Positions 12,601-25,389 of a stretch of 64,000 bases of DNA are shown here, one piece after another. The DNA comes from Erythrophleum ivorense. Lineage: Eukaryota > Streptophyta > Magnoliopsida > Fabales > Fabaceae. The stretch is taken from positions 3,679,501 through 3,743,500 of the forward strand of contig JAIUCV010000011.1 of NCBI GenBank assembly GCA_026724425.1, read 5' to 3'. Within the stretch, counting starts at the first letter, position 1. Each line of letters starts with the position of its first letter. A program made the position numbers and the translations under genes. The notes beneath the pieces are model-generated. The model was given only the letters and a program-made list of their open reading frames with translations, did no database searches and had not been told where the DNA came from.

Positions 12601-14826
12601 TCAAAATTAGTTAAGAAGGGCAAGAATTGAGCCATGGTTCCAATTAGAGTGTACACCATTCTAATTTTCACTCAACAAGATGAGTCAATCACTGGCGAGC
12701 TAATGTCAAAGGATATAAAGAAGCATGTGATTAGTGATTTTATTTAATTTTATCGATGATAAAACCATTTGTCATTTGAACCTGTCGGGGAGGTTCTCTT
12801 TGCTTGGATTTCCATTTTCTTCATCATTTTCTATGGAAGGGTAGGACTATACTACAATTGTCAAGGATGAGAGAAGTATTCTTAATAGGGATACGAATGT
12901 TGGCCCAATGGTCTTCCAACCTTTATATGTTTGATGATTTTAAAAGCCTAAGTTTAGATAAAGGCTAAAAAGTGACTTTTTTTTAGCTACTTTCTATTTA
13001 GTCTTTTTGTATGACCTGTAAGAAAGTTGAGAGCCTTTTTGTCTAGTTATTTCCTTTGTCTAAAACTTTATCTTGTTGCAAAAGCAAAAAGTTGTTTCAA
13101 CTTTACTTATCTATCATATTTGACTATTGACTTTTTGCAAAAGTGAAAGTCAATCTTTCTCAACTTTGTTTTTAAGTTTTTCAAATACATTAATAAGGAT
13201 AAGACAATTGGGAAAACTCTACATATTACACATCTATTAAATGTACTTGCTTGAAATAGAATCATGAAAGAAAACAAAAAGGATGATTTGTTGGTCTTAA
13301 AATCTTTTAAAAGCAACCAAAAAAAAAACCCAACTACCTTACTCTTCCATAGTTAGCCAAGAATCATGATGGCCTAACTGCTCAACGGACAAATATGCAG
13401 CTATTTTTACAATGGCTAAAATACTAGAAGCTTATACAAGAAGGAGAAATACAAAATAGAGACTATCAGAGAATATCACAAAGTTATCCTAATTTAGAAT
13501 TCATTGTAGTCCTCCTTGTTCGCCTTATTTTAAGCTGTACCTTTGCTAAGTGCCTAGTTTATTTGACTATTTGAGAGTTTGATTGAGAGCATAATTGTAA
13601 TTCTTTGATTTATAAGGGTTCCTTAAACTTCATATTCTTTCTATGTAAATATTTTCTTAAAGAGGAGAGTTAGTTAGTGTGTAAGTTATAAATCATTGGT
13701 AAAAGTTTTATGCAAGTTTGAAAACCTAACTTTTTTAGTTGTGTACTTTGATAAAATAGTAAAAATCCCTTGGTGTTTGTAAAAGGACTAAATGTAGATC
13801 AAATATACTAAACCAAGATACATTAGATGTACTTCCTCTATCTCTTAATTTTAACTTACAGTCATCTTATTCTATTCAAAAACCTTGTAATTAAGGTCAC
13901 ATTCTAACTGTTTAATCATTATTTATATAGTTATTCCTTTTTGGACTTTATCAACAATATCTTTATTTGTTTATAAGGTTTTCAATTTTACATATTTACA
14001 TAAACTTTTAGTCAATCTTCTTAATTTATGCAATAATGCCTATTTGTCTTCCTTAGACGCAATCTTCGGCAAAGAATATCCATTTCATGAAATCAAGGTG
14101 TCAACTTTGAACATAAAACTTAAGGTTTACAAATTAAATAAGTTTGTGTAATATTTTAAAGAAAAAGTGATATTATTGACACATTACTTTGTTTTATATT
14201 TTCCTATCTAATTAATATTTTATTATTGATTAGTATTTATTTTATATAAAAATTGGTGATAAAAGCCTCAAGTGAATTTTACTACTTGACCAATAATGCA
14301 TTGCTAGGTGAATGATAAAAGCTGAGATAATATAACTTGAGTGTGATTTTTTAAAGATGGATCACATAGATTAAAAAAATCTAAATACACTAAATCAACA
14401 TTAAAAAAAATGCATTTAGAATTATCTTGGGAAGTAGTAACCGTGACAGCAAATTGAAAACTCCATCAAAAAAAGAACAATCTATATTCCAACCTCTAAA
14501 TATCTTATGCAAAGTATTTATGGTGCCATGATGTACTTAAAGATAGTTTTGGAACCAAAAATAGCATTGATTTGGGATTGAAAACATATGAGCAAGTTTA
14601 TACTAGCCACGAGAGATCTTGTTTTGAATTAATGGAAGGGATAATTTTGATTAGAGAAAGATGTTTGAAAGATAAAATTTAAATATCTAATTTTGAGAGG
14701 ATTAAATTAAAAGAAAAATAATATTTTAAAGACTAAATTAAAATTTAGAAAACTAATTTGAGTAAAGAATCATTTTTTAATAGTAAACTAAATATTACAA
14801 ATACATTTCCTCTTTATTTTATATGA

Positions 14827-14828
<2 letters not shown>

Positions 14829-14860
<32 letters not shown>
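14829..14860. repeat. (AT)16 microsatellite
   Basis: Uninterrupted AT dinucleotide run in intergenic DNA. Confidence 0.9.
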
Positions 14861-14863
<3 letters not shown>

Positions 14864-15968
14864 TTGCATTGTTTCAAAATTCAAATTTTCTGCAATAAAT
14901 TAAAGAAAGAAAGTGACACAAATAATATAAGTATGTATGAAATTTATTTTATTTTATTTTATCTATCTCTAAATGTATATTATGTATTTATTTGATAAAT
15001 ATAAAAGATCTAAATTTGTTTCAAAATCATAACTTATGAATCTTGTAATTTCTTCTGTTACGCTTCGTTTGGATGGAGAGAAAATTATAGGGAAGGAAAA
15101 ATTAGAACAGAAAACATGAGAAAAAATACATTTTTTTCTTGTTTGGATTAAAGAGAAAATCAGGAAGGAGAGAAAAGTTAGAGAGAAAATAATAGTTGGT
15201 TCTGTTGAAAATTTTTTTCCCCAAATATGGAGAGATTTTGGAGAGAAAACTCTGTCTAACATAATACATATTTTATCTTTTCAAATTATCCCTTCTCATT
15301 TCTCCATTTTCACTTCACTCCCGATAAGCAGATATTAGTTTCTATTAACTTAATTTTCACTCTTTCATTTTTTCACTACATATATATTTTCAAAAGAAAA
15401 AAGAATAATGAATTTTCAAAAAAAAAACTTTCTAAAAATCAAAATTCAATTTTTTTTAAAAAAATTTAGCCAAATAATAAAAAAGGAAACCAATTTAAAA
15501 AACTGTTCAAATAATAAAAAAAAATTATTGTTGAATACAATCATAAAAAATTTATTAAAATACATACTTAACATTAAGCTTTAAAACAAGATTTTTCATG
15601 TGTTGTAGTTAAAAAATTTTAATTGAAACGCAATTAAAAACATGTTCTAACTACAATTTAGTTAGATACATTTCAACTACATTAATTGAAGAATTTCTAA
15701 CTGCAATGCAATCGGAAGAGTATTTTCTGATTAAATTAAAAAAAAAAGTTAATTAAAATTTAGTTGAAAATTAATATTTTTTGACTGAATTTTAGTCAAA
15801 AATATAAAATTATTAATTTGGTCAAAATTTTGTAATATTTTAATTAGTTAATGTTATAATTATTCATTTAGAATTTTATTTTAAAAATAATTAATAATAA
15901 ACATATTTTACATAATAATAACACTTTTTGAATATTAAAATTAATAAATTATATATATATATAAAAAA

Positions 15969-15993
15969 CCACCGATTAAAATTCAATCGGTGG
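15969..15993. repeat. Perfect 9-bp hairpin
   Basis: CCACCGATT, a 7-base loop, then AATCGGTGG. It lies in low-complexity AT-rich DNA and stands out by its GC-containing arms. It is probably a subterminal repeat of the surrounding element. Confidence 0.7.
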
Positions 15994-16043
15994 CATGCAA
16001 CCAAATAGCACCAATTACCATTCAGTCAGATAGATAGTGCATC

Positions 16044-16044
<1 letters not shown>

Positions 16045-16081
<37 letters not shown>
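16045..16081. repeat. (AT)n microsatellite
   Basis: Near-perfect AT dinucleotide run of about 37 bases in intergenic DNA. Confidence 0.85.
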
Positions 16082-16084
<3 letters not shown>

Positions 16085-16872
16085 TTTTAATATATGTATT
16101 ATAATATATAATTATATATTATATATAAAATATAAATATAACTAAAAAAATTTATTATATTTATATATATGTTATATTTAAATCAATTAATATATGTTAA
16201 AATAATATTTCTAAAATTTTAAAATAAATAATCATATTTATTGTATTAAAATAATAATTTTTAAATTGATTTCTATTTTTTAATTCATTATTTAATTAAA
16301 TTTTTTAAAAAAATTAAAATGTGACTTTTATAAATTTATTTTTTAAAAAATTTATTATTCTTATTTTTTAAAAAAATATACATATAAATTTAAAATAATT
16401 AATTTATATTGAAAATATAATTTTTTTAAACATCTCATTTACCAGTAAAAATTATTAATATTATATAATAAAATATAATTATCTTTATAAATTAACAAGA
16501 CGTTTCTTTTTCATTTTCTCTCTTTATTCACCCAAACGCATTTTTTCACAACTTTCCTCTCCATTCACTTTTCCCCTGTCAGCGCAGAGTAATTTTTCTT
16601 TTTTTCATTTTTTTCTTGAAATTCCCCTTTCTTTTCTGCAGTCCCGCGCAACTCCACGCGCTCAGCCCCAGTTGATAATTAAACCCTCGAGTGTCTTTGC
16701 CATTCCCATTTGGCCGAGAACAATATTGCTTTGCCGTGTAAAATTATTCAAGTCCAGGTTAGGTCCATCAGCGGAGTCACATTAAAAAACGAGGGAGAGG
16801 AAAGGAGGAATTTCATGATTGTCCAGCAAGTCGGAGGCATATACAACTCGCTGAAGAGTGAAAACAAATACG

Positions 16873-18017
16873 ATGGAGGGTGATAAATCAACAACGATAA
16901 CGTGCTCAGTTTTAGCCTTGGACCACACCAATCTCACTTACAAAGCCTGCCATGTTTGTGAAAGGACTCTCCTTGACTCCTCTTCTACTACTAACCCTTC
17001 TTCTGTCTGCAAATTCTGCGACTTCAAATCCTTCAACCCTCCCTCCTCCTCCTCTTCCAAACGACTATTTCGAGTCCTGGTTCGTTAATTTCCCAAATTG
17101 GGGGCAAAAAGTGTCTCTGTAAAGTTCTGCTTTCTATTTCGGCAAAAATTTGATTCTGGTTCATCTGGAAGATGGGGTGTCTCGTTCATCTGATTTAACG
17201 TAGTGGGTTTTTGTCTGTTGTTTTGCAGATGTCGATCGCAACTGACACTAAGGTAATCACAGTCATTTGCTTCGATAGAGTTGCGAGGGTTCTGTTTGGA
17301 TGCTCTGCTGATGAGTTTTTTGACTTTGCCAAGCTTCACCCATTTTCTGGTAAATCTATCTACATTTTGATGCTCGTTTCTACTGCTTGATATAGATAGG
17401 AGACAACTGTTGTGAAAGAATCTATTTCTTGTCATGCATTTGCCTTTAAACTTGTTTAAGGTTGTACTTGGCAGTTGGCTGAGCTGAAAATAGACATAAG
17501 GAAAATGGAAAAGGCGAAAATTTTGAAATGAAAATTACTTCACACTTGCTTGGTACAATAAAAATGTAGAAGAGTTGAAAGTGGAATGCTAAGGAGCAGA
17601 ACTTTTAATGCCGCCTCATTTTCACTCCCCCTTTTTTTTTTCAACATTGGACTAGACTTGGTAAAGTTTTGTAAGTGTTTGAGGTTCTTCAATAAACACA
17701 TGAAATGTAGAATTTTTTTTTTGAAGCCCCCTATTATGTGATGTTAAGTGGTAGAACATGTCAATTTGTCATAAACCTTGCTATCAAACAGTTTTGTTTT
17801 TCATCATTATCTATCTTTTGGAATCACCTTATTTATTACTGCAGTTGAGATTGTTAATGAAATTCTGGAGGGAGAGATGTTCAGAATTACTCTATCAAAA
17901 CCAAACAATGGTAATGCACAACATCTACGAGTTGTATCAGCCATTCCTTTGAGGACTGGCTTTAGGCCAGCAATTGAAGCCTTGAGAGAATACTACGGAC
18001 CACGACAAGCTTCATGA
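16873..18017 (+). CDS. Small RPA-like OB-fold protein with C4 zinc motif, 3 exons
   Basis: Likely nucleic-acid-binding protein related to the C-terminal DNA-binding domain (DBD-C) of replication protein A 70. Exons are 16873-17079, 17229-17349 and 17845-18017, giving 166 residues with GT-AG borders and consistent phase. The start is the first ATG in frame (MEGDK). A zinc-ribbon-like pattern Cys26-x2-Cys29-x16-Cys46-x2-Cys49 (CHVC...CKFC) is followed by a Ser-rich stretch. OB-fold-like strands follow (KVITVICFDRVARVLFGCSA). A further segment reads EIVNEILEGEMFRITLSKP, and the protein ends in GPRQAS. It is far shorter than RPA70 (about 600 residues), so it is a single-domain relative, not the RPA subunit itself. 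Its precise biological role is unknown. Confidence 0.85.
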
Positions 18018-18559
18018 CGCTTTTTGGTTCCTCAATTACGTTATGGATCAACTTACTTCTATATAGTCCAGTTTACCAATAGTATTTTTCTTCCCTATTT
18101 TGTTACTAGATAGTTCGTACTGGCTTATGAGATTTATACTATTATAAGCAGAAGACTTGAGTGCTGAGTTATCTATATTTACATGCTCAAAATCTCCGCG
18201 TTGAAACATAATTGCCAGTCTCATTTCACGGCCAGTTTATGACACGGCAAATTTTTTTGACCTTTGTAACTTGGGCTATGCTGAATATATTTGTTTTTAA
18301 GAATATATATTTGCATGCGAAAGTGCACAGTTAGTTAACATTATAGTACAACCTTCAATACACAGTGCTCTATCTTAGAGATGATAAAAGCATAAACAAC
18401 TGGAGATTGAGAACTGCATCAGAAAAAAAAAAGAAAAAAAAAGGAGAATTATATTCCCCTCTGCAAATATCATACATGAAGCCATGTATACATGAAAAAG
18501 GCATCAGTTTCTATTCAAGAGGAGGATGGTCTTAGTTTTAGTTTTGGGCTCTGAGGCCA
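18018..18559. other. Convergent 3' intergenic region
   Basis: Between the RPA-like stop and the carboxypeptidase stop, presumably holding both 3' UTRs. A purine-rich A/G run lies at about 18421-18446. No gene seen. Confidence 0.6.
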
Positions 18560-21500
18560 TCACTTTGGAGAGATATGATCTCCTCCCTCTGTTGTGGTCA
18601 GTTTTCCTTGCATCCAGCTTCTCAGCATCTGAAGTGCAGCTTTTGGTTGATCCATAGGGACCATATGCCCTGCCTCATGTACCTATTTCACAGAACCAAA
18701 GTTACCAGAAGTGGAATTAAAAATAGGTGCATTTCTTAGGTGTTTCTATCAAAATTTTTAATAGAATTGTATCATGTTGAGGAATTTTTTCAAAGGAGTC
18801 AATAATCTAGTGTTGTGTTTTGAAAAAATTTATAGAATCTTAGCAAATATCTAAGTAACTTTACTTGTTAGCACACAAACCTTAAGGAAAGTGAGAGGTC
18901 CGTGGCCTTTGAGCAATCCTGCTTCCGCACCATCAACAGTGAATGGAATTGTCGGTGATGCCCCGAATTCTTTTTTACCTGACCATTCCATGGCATGAAC
19001 CCACCTTGAATTCCCTGTTCATTCAGAAGCACATTAGGAATGTTAGCTGATACAGTTTGGTTGACACGGAAGCAATATGGGTTCAAAATGAAGCCAATAG
19101 GCTTACCAAGCCAATTACAGATGAGATCATCTTCCCCAGCATACACAAGTACCTTGATTCCATCCGCAAGAAGAGCAGGAATACCAACTTCCAGATTTCT
19201 CATCCAATCCTTCAACATAGCATCATAGACTGTGCTACTGCATGACACAAATTCCAAGTCCCCAACTCCTAAAGCACTCCTTACTTCCTTCTTGTTTAAG
19301 AATGTCTCCATGTTTGAGAAGTCATAGCATAGATCTCCCTCACATTTCTTCTTAATGTCATAGTACTGCAGTTTGCATATAAGTATGCATTAAAACTCAG
19401 TAAATTTGAAATAATGCATTATCAATCAGATTCATATCTCAAATCGTCACATAGGTAAATAAAAGTAGCGTTCTTCCGTGGTTACTTACATTGATGTTGC
19501 CTGAGATAGACAAGATCTGATTGAATATGTCATTGCAAACAATATATGAAGACACACAAGTTTCTCCACCTTCAGTGCCTGACAATTCAAACACCAATCA
19601 AGAATAGTATCAGTGAACAAAAATAATGCATTCCATTTCCTTATTTTCTTCGCTAGAAGATATTTGAGTGAAAGAGCAAGAATGCAGTACCGCAAGTTTT
19701 TATTGCCTGAGCACATGGAGGGAGCAACTTGTTGATATTGTCATAATCAGCCTTATTAATTAAGCCTCTATCTAATGCATAGTCTGTATATGCTGGGTAT
19801 TGGATTTCAGGATTGGTTAGCCCATTGCCAATGGCAAATCCCTGTTTAAGCATCACATAGGATTAGGTAAATCAATACAAGCAATCTGACGCAATTAACA
19901 TGCAAGTCTGATGCATTATCTGAGAATTAGACCAAGACCTTAAGGTTTATATGAAGTCCTTGTTTCTCTTTGTTTCCTTGGTGAACCCTGGAAGCGAGAG
20001 CTGGAATGTAATGCCCCGCATATGATTCTCCGGTGATGTAGAAGTCATTCTTAGCAAATTGAGGATGCTCCTCGAAAAATGCCTGCCATGATCATAAATT
20101 TGTTGAATCTTAATGCAGCATAGCAAAAACTTTTTTTTTTGGTATTTCAATGAAGAGTATTAAACATACTTAGAGTTCTGTTTGAGACTAAAATTACTTT
20201 CAAATAATTTTAGAAGTGCACTATTTTACATTATTAACTTGACTCGGTTAATAAAAAGAATATATATATATATATATATATATCATTCCTCTTTAGTTTA
20301 CCAACCGAACGAACCAGTGGCATTAGGTAATCTCCATGCATATCAATAAAGACGTTATCTCTTCTTAATGGAAATAAGGGAAGGGGGGATGATATATTAC
20401 CTGCAAAAAGTCGTACAAGTCATTGCTAACGCCCTCTTCATCGTGACGAATGTCATTTTGATTAGAAGTATAGCTGAAACCTGTCCCAATGGGTTGGTCC
20501 ACATATAGAAGATTTGAGGCCTACAAAATGAGAAAATATCATAGTGATGACAGTGGGAAAATACGAGTTGGTTCAACGACTTGATTCTCTTTTGACCCCA
20601 AAATAAAATAAAAAACTTGATTCTCTGAGTTAAGAGATGCCTATAGTATTTTAAACCGGGATATACATGGTAACTTCTTAGTTTTTGAGACATGATGCAT
20701 GGAGGAAATTATGGGCTTGGCAAACAGAGGGAAATGGGTAGAGGTGGTTATATGAGTGGGTATTACAATTAATGTTAGGAAAAACAAGGAGAAATGATAG
20801 GGACCTTATCCCAGCCATATTCATTCCATAAAAGAGACAAATTGTTTGTGATTTGAAAAGGGCCATTCTCATAAAACATGGCTAGTTCGCTGCTGCATCC
20901 TGGTCCTCCAGTCAACCATATGACAACAGGATCATCCTTACTGTTTCGAGATTCGAAGAGTAAGTAGAACATCCTGCAGAACACACAGGAATAGATTAAC
21001 GACGCCTTCAAGGCTTCAATACAATTCTGGACCACAATATTTGCCGACAATTATGTACTAAAAGACAAATTTACAACTTTGTTCAACTCAATAAGTACCG
21101 CAAGGACCAAATAACTTTATTTATCCAATTATGCAGACAGGAATATCAGCTATAAAACGACATCGCCTAGTGAACACGAGCTGTGATGATAGCATGCAGC
21201 TGGGACTAAAAGTAAAAGTCAATTACTGAGTTTTCCAAGATTTCAAGAACAAGTACCTGTAAAGAAGAATAAAGGGGATGCAAGAATTGCTTTTGCGTTA
21301 ATAATTATTGAGAGAAGTATTTTTCTTTCCTTTTGGTATATTAATAATCATTTGATATGGGTTTTAATTATGGAAGCATACTTGCGAACAGGATATTATT
21401 CGTCTTCACACTAGCTTTTTCAACGTTTCCTACCTAATTTAGAACATCTTACTACTTTATTAATCAATTTGAAACTAAATAACCCCATAAAGTCAACCAA

Positions 21501-21941
21501 TCATACTGAACAGGGTTAAAAAAAAAAAAAGAGGAAATGGGAAACCAATTTTAAACATTAAGACAAAATAAATCAGAATTTAGTTACAGACCTTGCAGCT
21601 TTGGAATGAGGAAGACGATAATATCCTGCATGATGACCAAGCTCTTCAACGGAAGGCCCACCAGAAGCAGCACCAAGATTAGGAAATGTAAACTTCTTCT
21701 CCACAATTTTTCCTGGGGAAAACAGAGGATCACTAGATTGTGTGTTGATTGATTCTTTTGGGAACAAGTTAAGCTCTCTTATGAGCTTTTCTGCTTGTAG
21801 CTTTGGGAGGTAGGCCGTGGAAGATAAACGAAGGTCATTGCTAGTGGTGGTGGGAAAAGTTGCAGAGGAGAAAGGTGAAATAATAAATAGAAGAAACAGA
21901 AGAAAAGACAGAGAGGTTGAAGACGATGATGATGATGCCAT
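18560..21941 (-). CDS. SCPL: Serine carboxypeptidase-like (S10, SCPL48/49 type), 9 exons
   Basis: Secreted or vacuolar S10 carboxypeptidase that removes C-terminal residues from peptides. Exons, in transcription order, are 21941-21592, 20973-20805, 20520-20401, 20082-19939, 19841-19691, 19578-19490, 19365-19107, 19014-18881 and 18682-18560, giving 512 residues. The N terminus has a Ser-rich start and a hydrophobic signal peptide (residues about 10-27), then a propeptide-like region before HHAGYYRLPHS. Family blocks are WLTGGPGCSSE (136-146) and GESYAGHY, with nucleophile Ser233. The catalytic Asp lies in AGEDDLICNW (Asp421) and the catalytic His in EAGHMVPMDQP (His478), so the triad is intact. 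The full length and intact exons argue for a functional gene. SCPL48 and SCPL49 cannot be told apart from this sequence alone. Confidence 0.95.
20260..20283. repeat. (TA)12 microsatellite in SCPL intron 3
   Basis: TA run inside the intron between exons 3 and 4 of the carboxypeptidase gene. Confidence 0.85.
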
Positions 21942-24900
21942 TGTTTGTGGTTTCTGAAAAATTGGTGGGAATGGTTGTGAATTTGTAGTGCTTGGCCGCA
22001 AAGCCTATAAAGCTAAAGGAAAGGTAGAGTATCAGCGGGTTAACGGTCTTCATCACTTTTCTCGTTTTATTATTAAATAATTTGCTTTGCTTTTTACCTT
22101 TCTTTTCTTTTCTTTTCTTTTTCCTTGCTTCTTTTCTACAATTTTTCTGTTCTTTTCCAGAATCTGGTTTTGGTAAATATATTCTCTGTAATTCAGAATT
22201 TGATAAGCCATACTAGACGCTTCTGATCTCTTATGATTTGCCCATTTACATAAGAATCATGACATCATAATCGAATTAAATTAAGACATATTATTTATTA
22301 ATCTAATGTCAATTTTTATCTACCCTATGCTTTTTTTCTTATTATTGTGAAAAATATTATATTGACTTGAACTGAGAACAAATATAACACCAGTCTTTCT
22401 CATGATATCATGGAACAATTAATTTGTATTTTAAAATGCTTATAAATAAGAAGCAATAATTTGTATTTTATTTTATTCTTAAATTAATTAATTAAGCAAA
22501 CCATTTCAATACTCAAGAGGAGAGAAGGATAAATGCAAACAAATCCCGTGCTCATTTTGATTAGGATAATCCAAATCGTTTTTTTTTAATTTTGATATAT
22601 ATTTTTTATTTTGAATAATGCAAAATACAAAAAAAAAAAATTTTTAACTGTTAATTTTAAAAAATAATAACTTAAAAAAAATTTAAATCGTGCAAAATTC
22701 ATTTCAAGAATCTTGGGATAAGCAAAAGATCCAAATTAATGGATGAACTAGTTAACATGTCTTGTAAGGATAACTTTCTCTCCCACATTCTTTGAGCAAT
22801 GACCTACTCAACATGTCTTCCAAGGATGAAGTAATGGATGATGAATAATTGAAAAAATAATGAAAGATGTCCTGTCTAATTCATAGTTATTAAAATATGT
22901 CATAGTATGATAGAGCACATCCTATGTTATGATGTGCCATTTTTCTCTAGATAACGTGATGGCAGGCTAACACCATTTTTCATTTTCTGTATTTGTGAAG
23001 CTACTAAGTGCTAACCAAAGCTAAAGAAAGTGTTGCGTGTAAGATATCATACAAGTGCCTTGAACGCATGCCCACGCAAATTTGACCAAATCGGAACTAA
23101 AGATAAAGGAAGTTTCATGTGGTACTACTGTACCCCACTAGTTCCCTACACCAAACATGCCTTATCAAACTCATTTTTGATAATAACAAAGACTTTTAGG
23201 TTCACTCTTTATAAATAATAATTAAACTAAATCAAATATAAATAAATATATAAACGAAGTTTTCTATTCTAGTTGTTATGATTATAAATGACGTAGAAGA
23301 CGACCAATATCTTCAGAATAGACCGTAAGATGTAGCCGTGTTCATCCTTGTGTATCAATATGTGCCACAAAACAATCTATTTGCTACCTTATACGCAGTA
23401 TTTTGATGATCAGCATATCAAGATAAAAAGGTGTTGCTTCTTATGGGATTATTCGCACTGAACAATGATCAATCCAACTTAGAATGGTTCCGTCATTGAC
23501 ATCTTCTTGGTGAGAGTCAACATAAGAAATAGCAACTAGTAAAGGGCTTTTTCTCTTTTTGAACGTGCTATGGAGCAGTTGGAGCAGTCTACCTTAAAGA
23601 GCATGATCAGCATATGAAGATAAGACAGGTCTCATTTTTTTTTTTTTAAATGGGATTATTAACCTTGACATTGTCGAATCCAATTTATTTTTGTTTTTGG
23701 GGCCATTAGTTTGGAATGGTTGGACTCTATTAAGCCTTTTCGAGTCATTATTTTTAAAAAAATTTAGTCACAATACTTGAAATTTTTATTAGGAGACCAC
23801 GTGAAAGAGTTCTAGTTTTAAAAAGTATAGTACAATATTACGTCATTAAAAATTTTAATAATACAACATTTAAAAAACTAGGTGTTGTCAATAATTGGAC
23901 CAGACTCCAAGTCACAAAGACCATTGACAATACCTGTCTCTAATTTTCAAATTTAGTATGTGGTTTGACCCCAAAATATGTAGTATATGGCTATATGCTT
24001 CCCATAACAGAGCAGTTCAGAGTTCTAGGCTTCTCTCCCTAACTAGGATGCAAAAGATAGATGTATTTGATGGCTAATACTTTCAGACTCACGCATTGCA
24101 GTTTTCTGAAGACATAAAGAAATGCAAAACAAAAAGTTTTAATGAAAACTTACGTCAAGTTTTGTTGCTTTATGCGTATTTTCGGATTTGCTAAAAGACT
24201 AACTTATAGCATTTTAGATTTGTGATTGTTTTCTTCAGTAAAAGAGAGAGAGCGAGAGCCACTAACACCATAATGGCCTCTTTGTGTCATATACCATCAG
24301 GTTATTAATGCAAATTTGGATAAGATTCGTCATTTGATCATTTCAAGTTTTTCTCAAGTATGACTTAGCTCCCTTAAAAGGATTGCGTTATAAACTGTAC
24401 TTCCAGCACTACCCATAGAGTTTTAATGGGTTCCCAATTTGCATATTTCTTTCAGGCCAAACCACTTATAAGTATTGGAATAAATGGCAGAAGTGAACAT
24501 GTGATGAATAAAATGGGAAGTGGGAATGAACAATGGATTCAAATAGGTTTCATGACTTAATATATTGATTATCTTTTATTCCATACATCCATTTGTTCCA
24601 TTTTCATCTTCTTCACATGGATCTTGAATTACACAATTTGATCATAATAGCTATTAATAGAACAGTTCTTAACTTTCTTGTACATCTCACCTATGAACAT
24701 GATCATCCAATGGTGGTACCAATTTCTTGCTTTGACAAAATGGCATAACTTCTGCTTGAAGAGTCCTTAACAGATTCGTAGTACCTCGCTCCATAAATCA
24801 TAATACTTAAGAATTAGGATAAAGTATTCTAGATTATTGACGACGGGCGGCTCAAAATCTATCCATCCTCCTCATACGGATGAGAAAAAGCGATGTGGGA

Positions 24901-25389
24901 GATTTCACATGCTGCAAACAATTATTCAACATGTGACAGCGGTTCTCCTCTAAGCCCGATACATTTTTTTAATATGATAATGATACATTTAAATCATCCA
25001 TGTTGCATAGAAACTTCATTCTTTTACTAAAAAGAAATCTTGACCACCATTCGCGAATCATGGAAAAGATTAACCATCCGTAATACCAAAAATGAAAGCG
25101 GGTTGATGGAGATTTGAGCGTTCCACAAGTTAGTGACCATTTAATTAGCAAACTTAGCTTAATGCCAATTGCAAAACACTTAACAAAATATCTCAACCAG
25201 GGATAAACCAAGTTCATAAAAACTTGGTACTCTTTCAAGAACTTCAGTGTTATTTACATAAGATACCGCTCTTCCCAGAATTTTAACTAAGGTTTTGCCT
25301 TTTGCAATCTAGATATATCAAAGTAGGATACAAACCTGTCATTATCTTCCTTATAATACACCAGAGAGGCTGGAAGAATTCAATGAAGC
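21942..25389. other. Spacer between SCPL promoter and VPS24 3' end
   Basis: About 3.4 kb without a recognised gene. The part just above 21942 is the carboxypeptidase 5' region; on the minus strand a CTTTATAGG box lies near 22003-22012 and a pyrimidine/purine tract at 22096-22125. The middle holds diverged direct repeats near 22750-22830 and 23405-23700. An open frame at 24969-25238 (-) has no recognisable domain. Confidence 0.5.
23405..23730 (+). repeat. Diverged direct repeat, period about 197 bases
   Basis: ATGATCAGCATATCAAGATAA (from 23406) recurs as ATGATCAGCATATGAAGATAA (from 23603). In both copies it is followed by ATGGGATTATT and then by an AATCCAA(C/T)TTA word. Similarity fades after about 90-110 bases. 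Confidence 0.6.

Larger units (their letters stand above)
15061..16560. mobile_element. Possible degenerate non-autonomous DNA transposon
   Basis: The left end reads CGTTTGGATGGAGAGAAAAT (15067-15086). Inverted near the right end (about 16510-16545) is CGTTTGGGTGAATAAAGAGAGAAAATG, so the termini are roughly inverted, about 1.5 kb apart. The interior is very AT-rich and has no coding sequence. It holds short inverted repeats, including a perfect 9-base-pair stem CCACCGATT/AATCGGTGG (15969-15993), and a TA run at 16045-16081. No clean target-site duplication was found, so this is tentative. Confidence 0.25.
9618..16872. other. Gene-poor AT-rich spacer
   Basis: About 7.2 kb between the methyltransferase start and the RPA-like gene. 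I see no gene. The first few hundred bases should hold the methyltransferase 5' UTR and promoter. A short open frame at 10273-10509 (+) resembles no family. A 27-base palindrome reading TTGACTTTTTGC/GTGAAAGTCAA lies near 13125-13155. TA microsatellites and a possible degenerate DNA transposon occur from 14.8 to 16.6 kb. Confidence 0.55.

Noticed and set aside
24969..25238. 89-codon minus-strand open frame downstream of VPS24
   Set aside because: Aromatic-rich, unrecognised translation with no conserved motif. It lies beyond the VPS24 stop and could be non-coding.
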